Source of the DNA: Unio delphinus
Lineage: Eukaryota > Mollusca > Bivalvia > Unionida > Unionidae
NCBI GenBank assembly: GCA_029339505.1
Contig: JAQISU010001239.1
Span: 8,314,501-8,378,500 of the forward strand
Length of the DNA stretch: 64,000 nucleotides
Direction of reading: 5' to 3'
A model generated the notes under the pieces. It worked only from the letters and a program-made list of their open reading frames with translations. It ran no database searches and had not been told where the DNA came from. The stretch's first letter is position 1. Each line of letters opens with the position of its first letter. Positions 1 through 38,789 of this stretch are shown here, in pieces. The translations under genes and the position numbers were made by a program.

Positions 1-26402
<26,402 letters not shown>

Positions 26403-26962
26403 ATCCTTAACTTTCACATGCCCTGAGCAGTCTTTCCGTTTATTCTTTTTTTTTTTTAAAAAAAGAGTGACAAGTTGTGATCCATGAATGATTGATATTA
26501 GTCTCATTCTTGTAAAAAATCGTCTCTACATCCATATATGGTGTTAATATCAAACAAGCTTCATGTTAAATTGTGTATATTTTTCCTCGATCATAAGTTG
26601 GAATATTATGGACAAGGGCAACGAATTGCTACATTTGATTCCCTACAGTACAATTACACAATCTTCTTACGAATTAAATTTAATTTCTGAACTATGTTCA
26701 ATATACACACTTCACTTCGAGAGCAAGATAAATGCATTAATAATTACAACTTAAAAACGATGAATTGAATGATGTCGGAGAAATGGCGAAAAGGAATTTA
26801 AAGCAGGTACATGTGTCTGATTTGAACCGAATATAATTATTTTTATCGTTGCAGTTATATTACGAAAGGAAAAGCAAAGATAGATGTATCTTTAATGACA
26901 TTACTAAATTTCCCCCTTTTTTTCTTTATAGCCTATCGTCATTTTTACCGTAGCAGTTTGCA

Positions 26963-26968
26963 AATAAA
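26963..26968 (+). promoter_or_regulatory. Possible polyadenylation signal of the GTPase-kinase gene
   Basis: AATAAA, 561 bases after the stop codon, the first such hexamer I noticed downstream. The position is plausible but unconfirmed in AT-rich DNA. Confidence 0.3.
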
Positions 26969-27915
26969 GCTCATGAAAGTGTTTTGTCCATGGCGCAAGC
27001 TCTAAGTATGAAGTGTACTTGTGTGGTGTATCACAGTATAGGATATAAGTAAAAGTACTCTGATAGAAAGAACTATATGCGTAATGTCTTTACTGTAGTA
27101 AAGCAAAGATGTCAAAGGAAACGTTCCATTAGGTAATAGTTTATTTTGGAAAATGGTAACTGTGACTTGATGTCATCAGGTAGAGCACTATATAATCTTG
27201 GATCTTTTTGTTATTAGGCTAGAAATAAATTATTCGTTCTGTAAGATCTTAGCAGAAAAGTTATATTTTTTGTGTCCATCAAATTATTTGGGCTTGAATT
27301 TATTTATTCAAATTATGTATTCACTGGAAATACAGAGTACTCTTCAAAGATAAAACATTCTTGGAAATACAGACTTGAAGTGGTGGTGAATTTTCAAATA
27401 AGAATATATTCTTGGGTTGTATTAATGCGATCCAACAAAAGACTTTTGGCACTACTGCACGGGTCACCAGCTGCATATAAATACCATCCATCATTTGCGT
27501 TAATTCGAATTTTCAATTAAGTTAACTCAAAACTTAAATCATTAGGAATTATGTCTGTAATTCTAGAATTATTTTTGGATTTAATCTACAGTTCGGGAGA
27601 TTTTTCTCATTTAATTTTCAGTTTTGTATTCTAGGGTAATAAAGCATTTTTTGAATTATACAGAGCTTGTTCCTTCGCACCCTTTTGTAACACCTGTTCA
27701 AGACCACAAAGTCGTAATGCGAACTATAGTATGCGTGCATTACTTAGTACTGGCCTCTGACGTAATAATTGTGGGTTGCAAATCATTAGTTTTATTTCTA
27801 GATTTAGTTACGGCAATGATACTACTTGAATGTGACAGGCTTGATTTCTTGTCATTTGTCACTCGTTACTTTATGTTTGAGTTTCGAGGACGTTTCTCAT
27901 AGTTTAAACATCTAA

Positions 27916-27918
<3 letters not shown>

Positions 27919-27996
<78 letters not shown>
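27919..27996. repeat. (TA)n microsatellite
   Basis: About 78 bases of uninterrupted TA. Confidence 0.95.
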
Positions 27997-28003
<7 letters not shown>

Positions 28004-30699
28004 TTTATGGCTAAATTTTGATGTAGCTTTCTTTGTATAGCAATAAAAAGTATTCATTAGAGTTCGATGTTTTCTTATTTGTTCAAATTAGTAAATCTCG
28101 CAAATCGTCTCTTATACGGCGATCTTATCTCAATGTCTCTTCTAATCAGTTAACCATTTATTCATCAAGGGATATGTTATCAAAGGCAATAGTATGTTGG
28201 CATTATTTCGCGTAGCCTGTAGGTATATGTGACTGTTCCTAAGGTGGATGCATGCTACGTGACAGGTTACAAATGAGGCGGATATGACACGACGCCTAAT
28301 GGCATAGAACCTAAAATTAGCCGCGTGGGCAGTGTCTAAACCCCTGAGGACAAACTTTGAAGCAAGGCTGCTAAATTTCAATATGCAGAGTTAACTGAGG
28401 CTTAGATGATGTTCCCAGAGAAAAATTACCTTACAGCCTAAATGAAAGTCAGCGTAATACACCGCTGAAGTGGTGGTTGCAATGTATCGTTCTAAAATTT
28501 AAATTTAAATCTAAATTAATATTCTTTATTTCTCTAATTTAGGCTTATGTCCTAAAATACATAAAAATATAAATGTAATAGAATGCAATACACGTCTTAT
28601 AGTATAACTGTCAGACATTAAGCAGTGATTGCCTAGCAAAAACAACTTATTATAAACTGTGAAATTTGGGCTGGAATAAAGCCATTAAATCCAAATAAGA
28701 TGGAATAGCATACCAAATATATCTTATTATTGTTTTTCGCTAATATGCTGGTAAATGTTTAGAAATGTTTAGTGTTTGTTATGAACTAATATAAACTGTT
28801 TTGGAAAAGAAGTTCCTAATATAAATATGACGCAATGTCACCTGCCTCAGTATTAAGTGTGTGGCTTGAACACATAAATGTAGAAAAGCCAAGAGGTATA
28901 TAAAGACGTTATCATCTACATAGATACGTCTTAACATTCCGTAAAGGCTTGTGTTCGTATGATCGATAGATCTTGTTGGCTGAAAGTGGCATGTGATGTT
29001 GGGCATATACAGTAAGTTTAATGTATGAAAGTAAATGCGTGAAAAGTTTGCAATGCGAACATTGTTTCGCCAGATAAAAATTCAAATAACCTTTAGGAAT
29101 TCCTTTACCACGGTTATATCAATTTAGTTATTCACACGTGCCTTAATATTTTTCAGATGATTTTATTTCTTCTTCAGAACAATTATTACTCAGATTGCCA
29201 TTAGCAATCGAATTCATTTAAGTTTCGATTTAACCAGTTTCTTTAATCATTGCTACAAGGTAAATGAATAGAAGTTTTTAAGTTAAAGAATAGATGTAAC
29301 AATAACACAAATGATAGATTGACCAAACGAACAAAAAATAATAAATGAAAGTAAGAAACACAAAAACAATAAAGAGAGGTTTATGCTATGTCTCAATCAG
29401 CTACCATATGGTTCCATATTTGTGATTGGAGTTGTCTGTGGCTTTCCATTTCCACCAACGGATTATCGAACTGATTTATGCTAATTGTTTTATTCTCAAT
29501 AACTACCGAGTAGTTTACCAATCAAAATGAGGCTACTTTGTGCTGTGCGCAAAATGCTGAAGAAAATGTAATCGTATTGAAATTATTTTACCATTACCGC
29601 ACACGAGACCGGTGACGGTATATAAAACCACGACAAATTTGGATTGGTGAGTATATGATAGATGTAGTGGTTGTTATACACGACACACCCAAGTCACAGG
29701 TTGTTGGCAGCGGCGATTCCACAAATTGCATTGAAGACAAGACATACGTTTTTGTATTTTGCGAGTAGCACGATTGTCTTGAAGATTTCATCTTGCATTT
29801 ATTGCTCCACTAGTGATGGTTCATTATAGTTATATTAATATTTTGATCGTGCGGTATACTTGCTTGAGAGGCGTACATTCATCAGGTGTAAAATGCACTC
29901 GCACGTCCAACCAATTATCGCTTTTAATGGTCAATTGGCATACAATCGTAAAAACCTCTCTCTCTCTGAGGGTATAATTAAGCATCTGGAGATTGTACGT
30001 TCTGGGGACCTAGAACCATGTCCATATAAAAACAAATTACAGCAATGAATAATGTCGGTCGTGCCTGTTCTTGTCTCCGCCCAAACACTGTGACGCAGAC
30101 AAGTGCTTCATTGTCAAATAACAGTCGATACCTTTTTCGTCATAATTGGTTTTACCATAATCGTTGGTAACGGTCACCAGAGTGGATTCAGTTGTGCAGT
30201 CAACGATCGGGCACTTCACCATGCTAATGCTATAACACCATGATAGTCTCGAGTTGGCATGTCAATACAAGGGTTGTCACAACCATTGATTTATATTTGG
30301 CCCTTGACAAGATTAAAATCACTATCAATATTTGCATTGATGGTCAGCTGATCTAACATCCCTCGGTAAATTATGCAATCTCATCACCATATCTAGAATT
30401 CATCACATAAATGTAATGATAAATCTAATCTTAAACAAAAACACCACAAATCATTTGAGTATCCAACTGAATGGTTGTAGATATTTTGCACTATTACTAT
30501 TCCATCCCAGCCCCCGGAAAAAAACTGGATAAGATAAATCCAAGCAACGTGCCTTCCGAGCAACGTGCATTCAGGATGTGAGATCTAGGTTGACAATATA
30601 TGCAAGAGAATATACGTTGAACACTTTTGCTTACTCTTTTCGGTTGCTGGTTTAACGTGTATACTGTAAATTATGTTACTAAACATGGCCCGTTTGTTA

Positions 30700-32650
30700 T
30701 ATGTTCATTCAAGTATTGTTTTTGTATCATCATCATTATCACCATCAGCTTTGATAAACGCAACCGAGCCACCATATTCTGTATTCGTCATTCTTCATTG
30801 GTCACTGCCAACCTGACAACAATATCTTTAGCGTCCACTTTAGATGCTTTTCTAAGTGTAAGTTTACTAGTTGGATCTTCAAAATCATAAGTTCACTTGT
30901 CAACAATAAACCTACTGATAATCTTAGCCAAATCATCTTGAGTGTTAACCATTCTCAGTTACACATCAGTGTCACGTCTAAGTTGAGTAGCGGCGATACA
31001 TATCACTGTTTTGTTTCAAGTTAAGAGCATTGTAATGTAAAAGCAAAAAGAGTTGTGTTTTGGGGCTTAATAAAGGTTTCCTACTCGTGGGTGCATGCAC
31101 CTCCTTAACAACAAGGTAACGAAATTGGTCAATCCAATCTTGTTTGTAACGGTAAAATCAAACACTGGTAGACGATTTTGTTGTCGATGTAGATAACGAA
31201 AAACTTCAAGTAGTGGCGCAAGCGCATATGAATTAAGCTATCAAAGATTCTTGAGTGTTTTAATGTATGCGACATTGTGAGTACTAGGCTGGGTTGTCAA
31301 ATCGAAATTAATGATGGCAGTTTCACCTATGAATAGATTAACTGATGTACGTTCATCGATTATAAAGACACATCGGAAATACATGACTAATTTAAATAAA
31401 ATAAATTTGGTTACTGGCCAGGCTCTTCGTGAGTTGTACCTGCTAGTCGACGACTCTGCCCGAAGGTATTATGCAACGTATCCTTCGTAGAAAATTTGTT
31501 ATCTTTTAATTTGCCTCCACTCGTCTTATTCAAATCTGATTGGACAGTCCTAACGCTGAATCTGTAGCTAACAATGATTAAATTGCTGCCAGAAATGACA
31601 ATTTTCCACGAGTCTTTTGCAGTTGGATTACCTCTGATGATTTGAATAATTTTAATGTCACTTCGGATATAAATTCATTTGGATTCATTAAGTTGTGTTT
31701 TTTTTCAAACACAGGGCGACAAGTGCAGGTAACATTTTGTAGAAAGCCTTAGTGTAAGCCAACAAGATTCATCAGAATGGTCCTGATGACCGTTCAACTG
31801 CAGAGAAGCGTAAGACACTCGTATATTGTCTTGCTGAAGGTTTTGGCCATTATCCCGAATCACATTTGAAACTCTCGGAATAGATGATTCATTGCGATAA
31901 GACAATGTTGGGTATTTATTTTACCAGGTAATCTGACCCTGAAAATCGCTTCTTGAGTGCATTTCTGTAAGAGAAACGATAACATTGACGCAGTGTGGAT
32001 ACGTGTTTACTCAGTAACCAAAAAGGATTCACATGGAAGAAAAATAATCTTAAATGTGTCCTCTAATTGAAATTTTATTGATTTCATCAGTTTCCCTAGT
32101 TGAGAACGAACAAAACAGCTAATCTACTTTGCTCCGATCTACCAATACAGACGCGCCATATAAAAGAGATCTAAGGTATCTTTGAACAAGCCGTGGCAAC
32201 GCATTACCTTATTGATTTAGTCTAATATAGTTTTCGCTTTATAAGGCACCTTTATGTATTACCATATTTGCAATAAATGAATCATTGAAACGTTATTGCG
32301 CAGCTTCATAGATAGTTGTACCAACTAAGCCTAACATTTCTTTCTTTGATGATAGTTTAATCGCTCTTGGTTCAACCTATGGTTGTCTAGTCAAAAAAGT
32401 ATCGTAGTCGATCTCGAACAGATTGAACCGTTTGCCATCCTATATTTTTATATAGATTTTTCAGCATCTTGTGTTATGCTATTGACGACTAGCATTTCAA
32501 TTTCTTTAGCAACTGGTGCTATGCGCGGCGGCAAGGTCGTTAGAACGTTTGGTGCACATTTGACAAATTCAGGAACATCGCGAAGGTAATTTCTAAAATA
32601 TGGATGTAAATAGGTTTTCTCGTACTGGTATCGTACATTCATGTATGAAG
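30700..32650 (-). pseudogene. Unidentified decayed coding block
   Basis: On the minus strand coding-like pieces appear in order: 32642-32448 (YEKTYLHPYFRNYLRD and LPPRIAPVAKEIEM), 31905-31705 (NVIRDNGQNLQQDNIRVSYA), about 31660-31440 (DSWKIVISGSNLIIVSYRF), about 31300-31090 (APLLEVFRYLHRQQNRLP and VFDFTVTNKIGL) and 30950-30760 (MVNTQDDLAKIISRFIVDK, one TGA, LTLRKASKVDAKDIVVRL). Stops and shifts separate them. Residue use is protein-like and the order suggests a multi-gene element. No family is recognised, and no terminal repeats were found. Confidence 0.35.
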
Positions 32651-33002
32651 AACATTTAATTTAAATATCAGGTCGATCTCTAATATACACTTGTATTGTT
32701 AAGATCTCCCACAGATTATCGTACATATACCAGTCGTTATGCATAAAGGTAAAAGGAATATATGTAAATCGGTTAATCTGATATTGATTAATGATACACA
32801 AGATGCACATGCGACACGGGAGTAAAAAAAAAGAAACATATATAACCCTGGGATTCCACGCCAGTTGCCTCAGTTCCTATGTTAAAAGTGTTATATCAAC
32901 CACTTTACGATGCATGATATACTAAGCTAAGGGTAGGTACACGGTTGCGAATAAATATTTTAGAATCTTTTCCATAAAATTAAACTATCTTGTTTCCATA
33001 AT

Positions 33003-33246
33003 CGCCGAGGAGAAATCAAGAGCAGAAATTGTGTTGTCCCGAGCAGCACAAACAACAGCAGCTATGTCAAAGCTAAGACCCATTTGGACAGACAAGAATA
33101 TCTGACTGAAAACTAAAATAAGTCTATTGAGAGCACTAGTCATCTCAGTCATTTTGTATTCATGTGAGTCTTGGACCCTGACAGCAGAATTACGACGAAG
33201 AATCTAGACTCTTAAAATGAGATACTACAAAATTGCCCTTAGCATC
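33003..33246 (+). mobile_element. Non-LTR retrotransposon RT C-terminus, left half
   Basis: Reads TTAAMSKLRPIW, TKISLLRALVISVILYSCES, WTLTAELRRRI, matching the end of RT in a LINE type with the WTL...RRI motif, broken by two stops. It is cut at 33246 by the solo LTR and resumes at 34042. The clade is not settled. Confidence 0.75.
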
Positions 33247-34041
33247 TGTTACGTATATTTGATTTAAATCATTTATTTTGTTTTAATTGCCAGATTCAAA
33301 TTTGTCATTTTTGATTAAAAATGTATTCATTGGGAGATGTATTTTCTAGAAGGTGGATGATCTATATTCTATACAAGAAAGCAACAGATGTTAACCTCAT
33401 TTCTGACCTTGTTTCAAAGCTGATAAACAGGCTTTATAAATGATTGGTTAATTCCAGGGACATCTTTCTAGATCATACTGTGTACGTGATGTTTTGAGTT
33501 TAGCCTTGTTCTGTGGGCTTCCAGAATATCACGTGACCCCTTCCTGTTTACCAAAAACAGACATTTAAGTTATTGTTCTGGGAGAGAAAAGTCAGTAATT
33601 AATCTGGGCTTTGGAATACAAAGATGTGTTATTGTTTGAGTTATTATAAATTATCTTGTGCGGTAAATTATTTCAATTCGTTTGGATCAAGAGGAATTTA
33701 TCGTGTTATTTATCTGGAAAATACGGGTGCTCATTTGAATTATCATAAGACTAAACTGACTTCGCCACGTGACATCGTCGTCCATTTTGGATTACATCGT
33801 CAAGATTCGAACCGAGAACTATTAGGACATTTTATTATCAGGACTTTTGCAATTCCACTAGTGGATTATATTGTGAATTCTTTTTGGATTAATTTTTGGA
33901 CTTGATTATCTAAAACCGTAAGTTTATTTATTTTCTTTCATGAAAATATTTGTGTTCAATAAATTGTTTGTTAAATTTTTACAAGCTTCTTACTTTCACT
34001 TCTTTCTATGTTGCTGCTTATTCGAGCCTAATCACGTAACA
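33247..34041 (+). mobile_element. Solo LTR (795 bp) inserted in a LINE
   Basis: Begins TGTTACGT and ends ACGTAACA, so it has TG...CA ends with an 8-bp inverted repeat. The target duplication CATC flanks it (33243-33246 and 34042-34045). An AATAAA lies near its right end (about 33958). Removing the insert and one CATC restores the LINE frame (LSI followed by SFMDYITNE). A related fragment begins at 57887. A 4-bp duplication fits a Gypsy-type integrase; the internal genes were lost, probably by recombination between two LTRs. Strand is set from the AATAAA and is tentative. Confidence 0.8.
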
Positions 34042-34333
34042 CATCTCTTTCATGGACTACATCACAAATGAATAAGTGCGTAATATTATCAGGCACAAAG
34101 TTGATCATTATGAAAACTTCATCACCACCGTCAAAATTAGAAAACTGGAATGGCCATGTTACTAGAGCCAGCAGTCTGTCCACGACAGTACTGCAGGGAA
34201 GCGTCCAGGGTGGCATAAGGAGAAGTAGACAGAGAAACATGTGGACTGACAACATCACATGATCGAGACAAGTGGAAGATATGGTCATATGTTCAGCAGC
34301 ACAATGCCTCGACAAGCATACTAGGTCAAGAGA

Positions 34334-34392
<59 letters not shown>

Positions 34393-34395
34393 AAA
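34042..34395 (+). mobile_element. Non-LTR retrotransposon RT C-terminus, right half with (GAT)n tail
   Basis: Continues the LINE from 33246: ITNE, VRNIIRHKVDHYENFITT, RKLEWNGHVTRASSLST, TVLQGSVQGG, RRSRQRNMW, then a (GAT)n tail at about 34337-34390 in place of poly(A). A stop follows ITNE. It is a dead copy. Confidence 0.8.
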
Positions 34396-34708
34396 GGTTA
34401 CAAATAGTTTTCGATTTTTTCTGTTACTTTTTCATGATCAATGTCTTAAAGATATACGATTTGATTTGAACAACCACCCAAAACCCGGTTAATCAAATAT
34501 AAAAACTTGAAACAAAAGTTATGAAGGCCACGATTATTTTAATATTATTAAAGTATCCTCAGTGATGGTAACATGTATTGATTCAAACAATCATAGTATC
34601 AGAGCAGACCTAAATATATAGTACAGTCCTAACGAGATTCGAGATCTGTTGAAACATTAGCAGCCGAAGCAAAGGTCATCCACGTGGCTGTACTGCGTGG
34701 TTGATCAA

Positions 34709-35600
34709 ATAATAATAATCATGAGGACTTTAGAAGCTCTAAGCGTTGTACAACATCATTATTGATATGAATACAAAAGACAAAAAAACCAACAGAAGCA
34801 AACACCACGAAATTGGAAAACAAAATATGCTACAAATATTTAAGGTAGGTCTTTATGTTTGTTCCTGAAGTCGACAAAAAGGTGTTTTAAGAGCATTCTT
34901 GAAAGGGATCACTGTGCTTTTGTGTCTCATTTCAAAGGGCAATTAATTCCAGGTTTATGAACCCTGGTATGCAAAAGAACGTTGTTTATATGACGTCGAT
35001 TTCATAATGATAATAATAAGTATACGACTGTCACAATAGGAGCGTAAGTATCTTGCTGGTGTATACACATGAGTGAGGCCGGGTAGGTATGCTGGACTGG
35101 AGTCCGTCAGTGAAACGTAGCACAAAGAATCAATTTTGTGTTTGATTCTTGATCTAATGGATAGCCAGTGTATGATACAGAGCAGTGGGTAGGTGTGCTC
35201 TGATAGTGGTACTCTAAAGATGATCCGAGCAGCTGTGTTTTGAACGTTTTGAAGTTTCTGGAGTAGATATTGAGTCGAACCAGACATAATTTAGTTACAA
35301 TAGTTCCGTCTGGAAAGTACTAACGAACACACAAGTGTTTTAGTGGCATCAACTAACGATATCTGCAAATGGAGCTGATGCGTCTTAGCTCAAGATATGC
35401 AGCCTTGCATATGTTCATGACATGCTGGTGCAATGTGAGTGTACTGTCTAAAGTTACACCTAGGTTTCGTACTGACTGCGTGAATTTAATGTTGGTGTTG
35501 CTGATCATTTTTTTATTGTCTGAGGTAAAGGATGTGAACGAGAATGTATTTGTATTGTGATAAAAATGGCCTCAGTTTTATTCTCATTCATATGCATGCA
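34709..35600 (-). mobile_element. CR1/L2-like LINE fragment (3' part)
   Basis: On the minus strand: RT thumb region with YLLQKLQNVQNTAARIIFRV, LPGLTHVYTPARYL and RSFAYQG, followed by a 3' UTR that ends near 34709 with ATTATTATT. The 5' end is truncated near 35.6 kb. Same family as 15575-18130. Confidence 0.85.
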
Positions 35601-37240
35601 GCTATGGCATATAAGCGCTATGGCAAACGTACCTACTGGCACCATGGAAGATTTCCCGTGAATGGTTTGATTCCAGAAAACCTAACGAAGCTCATTACGG
35701 TGACCATATGTTTCTCCAGCATGATCGTCAACGCACACACATACACGAGTACACTATAAATATTGTAAATGTTGCCAGTAGATAAAAATGACATGAACTT
35801 CTAAATATTTCATAAAGTCGATCAATGTGTAGAATTTCTCGGATTTGGTGCTATGTTGTGGACAATAGACAAAGTGCAGGGTTTTGCTACATATATTAAT
35901 GTTATAGTCAAATACAAATTAATTTCACACCATCTCCTTAAAGAACACGCTAAATTAATGTCGTTACGTATTTGTATACGCCAAAAGCGTTAGAAGGTGG
36001 GTACTTTAACACTACTGACCCAATCGATGTATACACAATTTCAAACCGAACTGATTGTTCAAGACAACTAACACGTTATTATTTTGCACCTGCGTTTCAA
36101 CCATAAAACAAGCGTCGACATGATGTATACCATCCAAGTAAAACTATTGTGCAAAAGAAATTACACAACATTTCCGGAAATTCTAAACTACCAAAAAGTC
36201 CATTTTATGTGCTAGCACATCAATATTTCTTTGACCTAGTCATGTATGCTGTGTGCGAATTCACATCACTTGGGAAGATTTTCCACATAAATATCGTGCC
36301 CGAGATACTTTGCACGATAATCCGTTAAACGCGTCTGCCTTTTTGATGTTCTTTGGTACAACCATAATACATCTTTGAGAATTATAAACGTCAATACTTG
36401 TTCATCTTATCAAGAGTCCATTCTGATTCTCGTTCAGTGTATTTGGCCAATGTCTCGATAATCGATAATTGATTTGTTGATTTCAACATTAGGCCTTGTT
36501 ATAGTTGCGTTTCAGGACTGTATCAGTAACACGTAGCTACGACTTTTAAACTCGTCATGATCCGAATTCAGCGGAATAATAAAAGCGGACGGAAAATATT
36601 ATACGCTTTAACATCTGAGGTATCAGAGAGTTGTAACACTGATATCATGCCTGGAATCATGTTTGATAAAAGATGCCTATGCTTTTGCATGTACTTATGC
36701 GGAATGATTGTTGCATAGTTTTCAAATCACGTCTGTGCTTGTGAAACTTAAATGTGGGTGCTTTGATGAACTCTTCCGTAGTGATCTCATGTGTGATACG
36801 GAGACGAAGTTCTTCCTCACGAACATACTCAGCAGCTTCATCAGCAGTAATAGCTGTAATACGACAACGATTTTGTTTATCCTCATCTACGCAGGTAATT
36901 TAGGTCTGTCGGGTTCGTGGAGGAATTTTGAAATTTAAACATGTTTCATTTTCACAATTCTGTTGTGTCTCACAGACTGACGCGATACAAATGTAAGACC
37001 TAATAATGCAAGCATATCATCTTTTCTCCCACATCGTAGTATTCGTATATTACGCTCACAAGCGATTTGCCATTTTTGTACGATTGCACTGGTCAACAGT
37101 GAAATCATTACTGACTTGAAAAGGCCCTAATCTGTAGTATTTAGGTGTGCTGAACACGAATATAACCGTGAATTTTTTTTATTGGCTCTCGTTTTGAAGA
37201 TATTCTTATACCTCATTTTCTATGTTTCACTGTGTAAATT
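35601..37240. other. Mostly noncoding, with decayed minus-strand coding at about 35900-36500
   Basis: On the minus strand the pieces ETLAKYTERESEWTLDKMNK and, in another frame, CIMVVPKNIKKADAFNGLSC appear in order near 36460-36250. They look like one protein broken by a frameshift. I cannot name the family. The frame IMLEKHMVTVMSFVRFSGI near 35730 may belong to it. The rest shows no feature. Confidence 0.35.
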
Positions 37241-37347
37241 TCTCCAGTAGGACTGCAGCAACATCCGGAATAATGATGTAACATTGCATAATACCATCAT
37301 GCTCACATCATCCACAGTTGATTGCATCATTTTCAGATGCAATGCAA

Positions 37348-37466
37348 TACTAATGCCATGCGGCTGCTGAAGTAAGTTGACGTCAGTTGTGTACTATACA
37401 TGTGTAGGCCTATTATACTAATGCCAGGCGGCTGCTGAAGCTGACGTAAGCAGTGTACTATATAAA
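37348..37466 (+). promoter_or_regulatory. Promoter with duplicated CRE-like unit and TATA box
   Basis: A ~50-base unit with ATACTAATGCCA and CGGCTGCTGAAG occurs twice (37348-37398 and 37416-37463). The first copy holds the palindrome TGACGTCA (37378-37385), the second TGACGTAA (37442-37449). TATATAAA follows at 37459-37466, 115 bases before the ATG of the 37581 frame. TGACGTCA is the CREB/ATF consensus; function here is inference. Confidence 0.55.
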
Positions 37467-37580
37467 GCCCAATCAGATAGGTTCAGCATTTAAAATATTT
37501 TAGACGTTGTGCGAGACAGTTCAAGCTACTGTTACATAAAACTTATTATTTTATCCATTTACGTACAATAAAGAACAGTA

Positions 37581-38776
37581 ATGCCTCGAAAGTGTGTTAA
37601 TACGGCGGACAATTTTTGCTATATTTGTGGGGAAGTGACATTTGCCAACCAGAAGAAAAGTATCAATTCTCAAGTGAAGAAGGCATATCATCTTTACTTC
37701 GGATGCAAGGTTGGTGACCAAGACAAGCCTTGGGCTCCGCATATATGCTGTGCTACATGTACAACACAGCTTTCACAGTGGTTGAATTGCAAAAGGTCAT
37801 CAATGCCGTTTGCAGTCCCAATGGTGTGGAGAGAGCCAAGCAACCACCTAAATGACTGTTACTTCTGCTTGGTTCCTCCTCTTTCCGGCGGAATAACGAA
37901 GCGAAAGAAGTCGAGAATAGTCTACCCAAACATTCCGTCTGCATTAAGACCAGTTCCACATGGTGAGGGACTTCCTATTCCAGAACCTCCAGCAGAATAT
38001 TCTCTTGATTCATCTGACGAAGACAAAGGTGAGTCGACCTGTTCTTCTCCTGGTCCATCAGCATGCAGTGATCCAGATTTTCACTGTGGTGCATCATCAA
38101 CCCCACACAGAATAACACAGGAAGAACTAAATGACCTGATTCGTGATTTGGACTTATCAAAGAACAAGGCAGAATTGCTAGGATCAAGACTCCAACAATG
38201 GAATCTTCTAGAAGAAGATGTCACAATTACTGCATATCGAAAGCGCCACCAGCAATTGGAGCCTTTCTTCAGAAAGGAAAGTAATCTGATATTCTGTTCC
38301 GATATTGAGGGCCTCATGAATGCTTTAAAAATCACTCATGACCCACAAGAATGGAGACTATTTGTGGACTCTTCGAAACTGAGTCTCAAGGCTGTGCTTT
38401 TGCACAATGGAAACATTCTTCCATCTATTTCAGTAGCGTATGCTGTCCACATGAAAAAGACATACGATAACTTAAGGCAGCTACTGAATTCCATTGAGTA
38501 TAACAAGTACAGCTGGCACCTCTGTGGTGATTTGAAGGTAGTTGCCCTTTTAATGGGACTGCAGCAAGGATTCATTCCCATTTGGATTTCTTTCCTAGCA
38601 ACTGTGGTATTGTTAGTGATGAACACGGCGAACGTTTTCATCAAGATATCGCAACAATGGAACAAAGATACCAAGGAAAATGGTCCACTACAATGCTGGC
38701 TGACTACTGCTGGACACTCCTCAGAGATGCTCCCGAACAGCTGTACAAGAGACAGGCGAAGAAACCTAAGATGTAG
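37581..38776 (+). pseudogene. Internally deleted copy of a multicopy cysteine-rich protein family
   Basis: Frame 1 opens MPRKCVNTADNFCYICG and has Cys/His groups FGCKVG, PHICCATC and DCYFC that suggest zinc binding, then a DSSDED acidic linker, LNDLIRDLDLSKNKAELLG, and WRLFVDSSKLSLKAVLLHNG. At about 38570 (LQQG) true homology leaves this frame. The family's C-terminus (HSHLDFFP, VSDEHGERFHQD, MLADYCWTL) continues in another frame to a TAG at 38774-38776. The 400-codon open frame to 38783 is therefore a chimera with a spurious tail. A middle part of roughly 200 residues appears deleted. I know this family as uncharacterised, repeated proteins in insects and other invertebrates, probably transposon-derived; that is memory, not a search result. 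Confidence 0.75.
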
Positions 38777-38789
38777 TCAATGACTTGAT

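Larger units (their letters stand above)
26403..30700. other. Intergenic stretch after the GTPase-kinase gene
   Basis: The 3' UTR candidate runs to about 26990. A (TA)n tract lies at 27919-27996. From about 28.1 to 30.6 kb many short frames occur on both strands (for example a frame at 29884-30048 and one at 30037-30222) and a TATATAAAA word at 29619, but none shows a motif I can name. This may be the outer part of the decayed element at 30.7-32.7 kb. Confidence 0.4.

Noticed and set aside
36708..36938. A 76-codon plus-strand frame
   Set aside because: No motif, no splice signals or promoter, composition like background.
38575..38783. C-terminal part of the 400-codon frame as genuine protein
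   Set aside because: The family's known C-terminal motifs are in a different frame over the same bases.
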